From: Planctomycetota bacterium
Lineage (GTDB): Bacteria; Planctomycetota; UBA1135
Assembly: GCA_022447335.1 (NCBI GenBank)
Contig: JAKVCF010000089.1
Coordinates: forward strand, 1-9,612
Reading direction: 5' to 3'
Length of the DNA: 9,612 nt
The notes below the pieces were generated by a model. It saw only the letters and a list, made by a program, of their open reading frames with translations. It did not search any database and had not been told where the DNA came from. A program made the translations under genes and the position numbers. Shown piece by piece: positions 6,832 through 9,612 of this stretch; position 1 is the stretch's first letter; every line of letters begins with the position of its first letter.

Positions 6832-8139
6832 CTAACCGTTATTGGGCCCAACAGCCATGCGCCAGTCTGCCCCACTCGGCGCTTGGAAGATACGTAGATT
6901 AAACTCGGGGAGCACCGCCAAAATATGGTCGAAGATATCTCCGATGATGGCTTCGTACTCCGCCCAGCGCTGCTCCTTTGAAAATACATAGATCTGAATC
7001 GGAATACCATCGGCGCTAGGCGGCAACTGGCGCACCAAGAATGTCATCGTCTGACTGATTTGTGGATGATTACGTAGGTAGAGCTCAAGATACGCGCGAA
7101 AAGTCCCAAGGTTGGTCAGCCGCCGGCCATTTACCAGGCTGCTTTCGTCGACCATCTTCTCAGCATTCCACCCCTGCACCTCGGTAACTTTCTCGTCGAG
7201 ATATTGTTGGATGTACTCCACTTTCTTTAGGCGAACCAAAAGCTCTTCGTCGAGAAAGCAAACACTGGTCATATCCAGTGAAAGTGCGCGCTTAATGCGA
7301 CGCCCACCCGACTCACTCATGCCCCGCCAATTTTTAAAACCCCCAGTAATCATCGCTGGCGTTGGAACTGTAACGATGGTCTTGTCCCAGTTCTGCACCT
7401 TCACTGCATGGAGCGTAACTTCTAATACGTCACCGTCGGCACCATAGCCTGGAACCTCGATCCAATCGCCCTTGCGGACTAGATCGTCGCGTGTCAGTTG
7501 GAGGCTCGCGACGAAGCCTAAAATAGAGTCCTTAAAGACCAGCAAAATAACAGTCATTAGGGCGCCGAGCCCCGTCAACAAACTGGTTGGGTCCTTGTCG
7601 AGGAGTTTGGCGACAACCAGAATGCCTACTACCAACCAAAGCAGTATCTTTCCCAGCTGGAAGTAACTGCGCATAGCGGTCGTGTCGGTAGTTTGATCTG
7701 ACTCGAGCACCGCCCGCACAGTCTCGAGTAGGGCCGCAACAACCCCGCCGCCGACAAGAATCATGTAGGCCAGTGCAAGGTTACGTGTCAGCGCCTCTGA
7801 ATCGCTTGCGTCCGGAAAAAGAAGCCCGGCCCAAGCGTAGATCACCAACGCTGGCGCAATGCCAGCCAGCCGCGCAAAGACTTTATTCGAGATAAGTAAG
7901 TCGTCCCACTTCACTGAAGTGCGGCGCGCCAACTTGCGCATCGTATTAACCATGACGCGCTTTGCTAGTACGTTCGCCGCAACGGCAGTCGCCACTACGA
8001 TTACAAGCACAATCAAGGTTTGGCCGCCGGACAGTTCTTCGACCTTCTCGGTCAGCCAGCCCCAAGGGGCGATCGAGCCCAAATCTGGATCACCTTGCCC
8101 CGCCAGGGCCTCGGGTATGTTCTTAGCCTGCCGCACCAT
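6832..8139 (-). CDS. MscS-family mechanosensitive channel (YbdG-type)
   Basis: The protein has 435 residues and is an inner-membrane channel that opens under membrane tension and protects against osmotic downshock. Membrane segments lie near 41-59, 92-108, 119-138 and 162-180, followed by the pore helix (about 187-212, SLLTGLGALMTVILLVFKDSILGFVAS). The conserved beta domain after it has RKGDWIEVPGYGADGDVLEV (222-241), then VQNWDKTIVTVPTPAM (248-263) and FKNWRGMSESGGRRIKRAL (268-286). The inserted GYGADG and the GxKNWRxMSxSGGRRI-like run are typical of the YbdG/YnaI-distant branch rather than MscS itself; E. coli YbdG is of similar length (415). The start at 8139 was chosen over one at 8187 because AAGGGAA lies 6 bases upstream. 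The gene overlaps the end of the nuclease gene by 17 bases. Nothing suggests the two products interact. Confidence 0.92.
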   Translation of the reverse strand: MVRQAKNIPEALAGQGDPDLGSIAPWGWLTEKVEELSGGQTLIVLVIVVATAVAANVLAKRVMVNTMRKLARRTSVKWDDLLISNKVFARLAGIAPALVIYAWAGLLFPDASDSEALTRNLALAYMILVGGGVVAALLETVRAVLESDQTTDTTAMRSYFQLGKILLWLVVGILVVAKLLDKDPTSLLTGLGALMTVILLVFKDSILGFVASLQLTRDDLVRKGDWIEVPGYGADGDVLEVTLHAVKVQNWDKTIVTVPTPAMITGGFKNWRGMSESGGRRIKRALSLDMTSVCFLDEELLVRLKKVEYIQQYLDEKVTEVQGWNAEKMVDESSLVNGRRLTNLGTFRAYLELYLRNHPQISQTMTFLVRQLPPSADGIPIQIYVFSKEQRWAEYEAIIGDIFDHILAVLPEFNLRIFQAPSGADWRMAVGPNNG

Positions 8140-9040
8140 CGCAAATTCCCTTATAGCGACAGAACCGGCAACCTTCTGGCGCACCACTAGTTGGCCAGTG
8201 ATCCATCATTAAGTCGTCAACATCGGGGTCGTAGTGGACATCCATCATTTCTCGGAGCGACGTGGACATGCGATCCTGCGCCTCGGACAGCTTATCAATT
8301 TGCACCGGGATGGCCTGCACCTGCTCTTCGCCAAGATAAGCCGCATAAAGCGTGATGTCCTCGGGATCGGTCTGCCACTTCTCGCAAGCGTACAGCGCAT
8401 AAGTATGTAATTGAAAAATATCGTCCTCCCTCGGCTTCCCCGTCTTCCAGTCCCAAATGTGCACCTTCTCGTTTTCCCCATAAGCGAAGTCGGGTACCGC
8501 ATAGACTTTTGTACCTAGATACTGATAGGTATCGAGCGACTCGACAGACAACCAACTATCCGGCGCAGTGTCACGCACAACTTGCAGCTGCGGAGATTCG
8601 CAAAAGTAACGCGTCGCCACCTCTATTAACTTCCGTGCGCGCTCTGTGCGCTCTTTCGAGATCTCATGGCCGTAATGGTGCTCGAAAAGGTGGGTTAGCT
8701 TATTCGGCTGCTCCTTCCAAGCGTCTGTCGATGACTGCCGCCAACCGGAGCGGAAAAGGTTCACAGCCTCCTCCATCAACTCACTCGCGCTCATCGTCGA
8801 GCCCGCTTGGCGAAACTGAAACCAGCGCTCAATGGCACGGTGGACCACATCTCCAGTGAACGCCGGAAGCGATCCCAAGTTCTTATGCACCATCATGTCG
8901 AACTTCTCGCCACGTGGACGCTCTTTCCACCACCCCCAAAATCCGTAGCGCGAATACCAGTAGTCGCGCTTACAGCGTTCGAACTCCTTCGCCCGACTCG
9001 CTGACCATGAAAGTTCGCACTTGTACTCCTTCGCCACCAC
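8123..9040 (-). CDS. PD-(D/E)XK nuclease with four-Cys Fe-S cluster site (Cas4/AddB-like fold), stand-alone
   Basis: The 305-residue protein has the motif order of the RecB/Cas4-type PD-(D/E)XK family: SASRAKEFERCKRDYWY (13-29; Cys23), GDVVHRAIERW (63-73; His67), VPDF (182-185; Asp184), IWDWKTGKP (195-203; Asp197, Lys199), then QLHTYALYA (210-218; Gln210, Tyr214). CRFCRYKGIC (291-300) supplies Cys291, Cys294 and Cys300, which with Cys23 would bind a 4Fe-4S cluster as in Cas4 and AddB. It should be a DNA exonuclease or a DNA-end processing factor in the cytoplasm. Cas4 is usually about 200 residues, so this is longer, with a Trp/Tyr-rich N-terminus (27-38) and an insertion at about 80-160. The start is GTG at 9040 (a second GTG follows directly); TAG at 9052-9050 blocks extension, and GGAG lies rather far upstream. 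No cas gene, repeat array or helicase is nearby. Family firm, role unknown. Confidence 0.87.
   Translation of the reverse strand: MVAKEYKCELSWSASRAKEFERCKRDYWYSRYGFWGWWKERPRGEKFDMMVHKNLGSLPAFTGDVVHRAIERWFQFRQAGSTMSASELMEEAVNLFRSGWRQSSTDAWKEQPNKLTHLFEHHYGHEISKERTERARKLIEVATRYFCESPQLQVVRDTAPDSWLSVESLDTYQYLGTKVYAVPDFAYGENEKVHIWDWKTGKPREDDIFQLHTYALYACEKWQTDPEDITLYAAYLGEEQVQAIPVQIDKLSEAQDRMSTSLREMMDVHYDPDVDDLMMDHWPTSGAPEGCRFCRYKGICDGAAG
8146..8152 (-). promoter_or_regulatory. Ribosome binding site of the MscS-family gene
   Basis: AAGGGAA on the minus strand lies 6 bases before the ATG at 8139 and is inside the end of the nuclease gene. It decides the start and indicates coupled translation of the pair. 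Confidence 0.75.
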
Positions 9041-9261
9041 GCCCGAAGTCTAGCTCCAAGCCTGGGGAAACTTCTACGCCGAGTCGCTGGCCACCCACCA
9101 GCGCGGGGGGCCATGTTCAATCACCGCCCCCCAATCCCAACCCATCAGGCTTGTGCAACCCGTGCGCCCAAAATGCCTTGTAAGGTTTGGGAACGATCTC
9201 GGAGCCCCCCCCGTCACTAGAAGTCGAAAAGGGCCCTATCCCCTCCAATCGAAATCTCACC
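9041..9261. other. Divergent intergenic region with a GC-rich hairpin
   Basis: This 221-base gap separates the minus-strand nuclease from the plus-strand secreted protein. It holds a perfect 7-bp stem (GGGGGGC 9105-9111 with GCCCCCC 9126-9132, loop of 14), a run of eight C at 9205-9212 and the palindrome AGGGCCCT at 9230-9237. Promoters for both sides are expected, but no convincing -35/-10 pair was found. No tRNA or small RNA was recognised. Confidence 0.4.
9105..9132. repeat. Inverted repeat, 7-bp all-GC stem
   Basis: GGGGGGC and GCCCCCC face each other across a 14-base loop. No T-run follows on either strand, so it is not a standard terminator. It could be a leader structure or a chance result of the G/C runs in this gap. 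Confidence 0.45.
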
Positions 9262-9612
9262 ATGAAGAATGTCTTGATTACAACTGCCGCCAGCTTGTTG
9301 CTTCTCGGAAACGCCGCGGCACAACAAAGTGAAGATGCTGCCCCGAGGTGGGCTGAAACGCCCGGCGTGACTGAGTTCACGGGCCGCCTCACCGTTCGCC
9401 CAATACAGGTTCGTGACCTGATGGCACAGGGCTATACCCGCGCCGAGGCGCTTGAGATTAACCAGAATGCCACGCGCCGCGCGCAGCAATGGGACTATCA
9501 AGAGTACGTCCCTGAGACCGACGAGACCGTGATGATTATTCCGGAAGGTCACGACGAGAACTCAATGGCCGCTTGGCTCATGGCCACCGGTGACTATGAG
9601 TATGTCGAGCCA
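9262..9612 (+). CDS. Secreted protein, N-terminal part; pro-region like that of S8 (subtilisin-like) peptidases
   Basis: The first 117 codons are present and the rest lies beyond the window. Residues 1-20 are a signal peptide (Lys2, hydrophobic core ASLLLLGNAAA, cleavage expected before or within AQQ). After a short linker comes a compact domain ending in YVPETDETVMIIPEGHDENS (82-101), then AAWLMATGDYEYVEP (103-117). The last pattern, a helix followed by TGxYEYVEP, is characteristic of the end of inhibitor-like propeptides of S8 serine peptidases, where it is normally followed by the catalytic domain. The catalytic residues are outside the window, so the peptidase call is inference from the pro-region only. 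There is no good Shine-Dalgarno before the ATG at 9262. The upstream gene is divergent. Confidence 0.6.
   Translation, partial: MKNVLITTAASLLLLGNAAAQQSEDAAPRWAETPGVTEFTGRLTVRPIQVRDLMAQGYTRAEALEINQNATRRAQQWDYQEYVPETDETVMIIPEGHDENSMAAWLMATGDYEYVEP

Noticed and set aside
8140..8187. Longer start for the MscS-family gene at 8187
   Set aside because: It would lengthen the overlap with the nuclease gene and lacks the AAGGGAA ribosome site that precedes 8139.
8509..8859. 116-residue open frame on the plus strand
   Set aside because: It is antisense to the nuclease, whose catalytic residues are intact in the other strand; no family features.
8123..9261. A CRISPR-Cas locus around the Cas4-like nuclease
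   Set aside because: No repeat-spacer array and no other cas gene occur in the window; the (GATCAC)4 repeat at 3277 is a coding hexamer.
9041..9261. A tRNA or small structured RNA in the gap before the secreted protein
   Set aside because: There is no cloverleaf or T-loop sequence and no recognisable SRP or 6S features; only one GC-rich hairpin was found.
1..9612. Insertion sequences, integrases, attachment sites or phage genes
   Set aside because: No transposase, integrase or long terminal repeats were seen; the genes look like ordinary chromosomal loci.

Overview
The window is a dense bacterial chromosomal stretch with short intergenic gaps, moderately high GC and frequent use of TTG/GTG starts. 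The lineage cannot be fixed from the sequence alone. The gene mix (a sulfatase, a thioredoxin-NHL protein, HflK/HflC paralogues, a YbdG-type MscS channel, a secreted protein with an S8-peptidase-like propeptide) suggests a Gram-negative, probably aquatic or marine organism. Planctomycetota/PVC-type bacteria or Gammaproteobacteria would both fit; this is inference.

Layout. (1) 1-261, minus strand: the N-terminus of a secreted sulfatase, cut by the window edge. (2) 262-380: divergent intergenic region. (3) 381-6789, plus strand: a tightly packed five-gene run. It encodes a thioredoxin-like/six-blade NHL protein, a ZIP-family metal transporter, a fusion of an SO_0444-type Cu/Zn permease with an HflK-like SPFH domain, a separate HflC-like protein and a separate HflK-like protein. 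(4) 6790-6831: a convergent gap of 42 bases holding one perfect hairpin. (5) 6832-9040, minus strand: a stand-alone PD-(D/E)XK nuclease with four cysteines for an Fe-S cluster (upstream gene), overlapping a YbdG-type mechanosensitive channel (downstream gene) by 17 bases. (6) 9041-9261: divergent intergenic region with a GC-rich hairpin. (7) 9262 to the window end, plus strand: the N-terminus of a secreted protein whose pro-region resembles that of S8 (subtilisin-like) peptidases.

The centre of interest is the plus-strand run. Two different families of metal transporter (ZIP, and the CSCS-motif permease), each with a His-rich loop, are encoded with three SPFH modules, one of them covalently joined to the permease. 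HflK and HflC normally build a large periplasm-facing cage around FtsH in the inner membrane. No ftsH is present here. The arrangement suggests a dedicated HflKC-like scaffold that holds or surrounds a metal permease rather than the protease. The ATGA overlap between ZIP and the fusion, and gaps of 2 and 4 bases after it, indicate coupled translation and a shared role in metal homeostasis. That role is inferred from the families and has not been shown for this locus.
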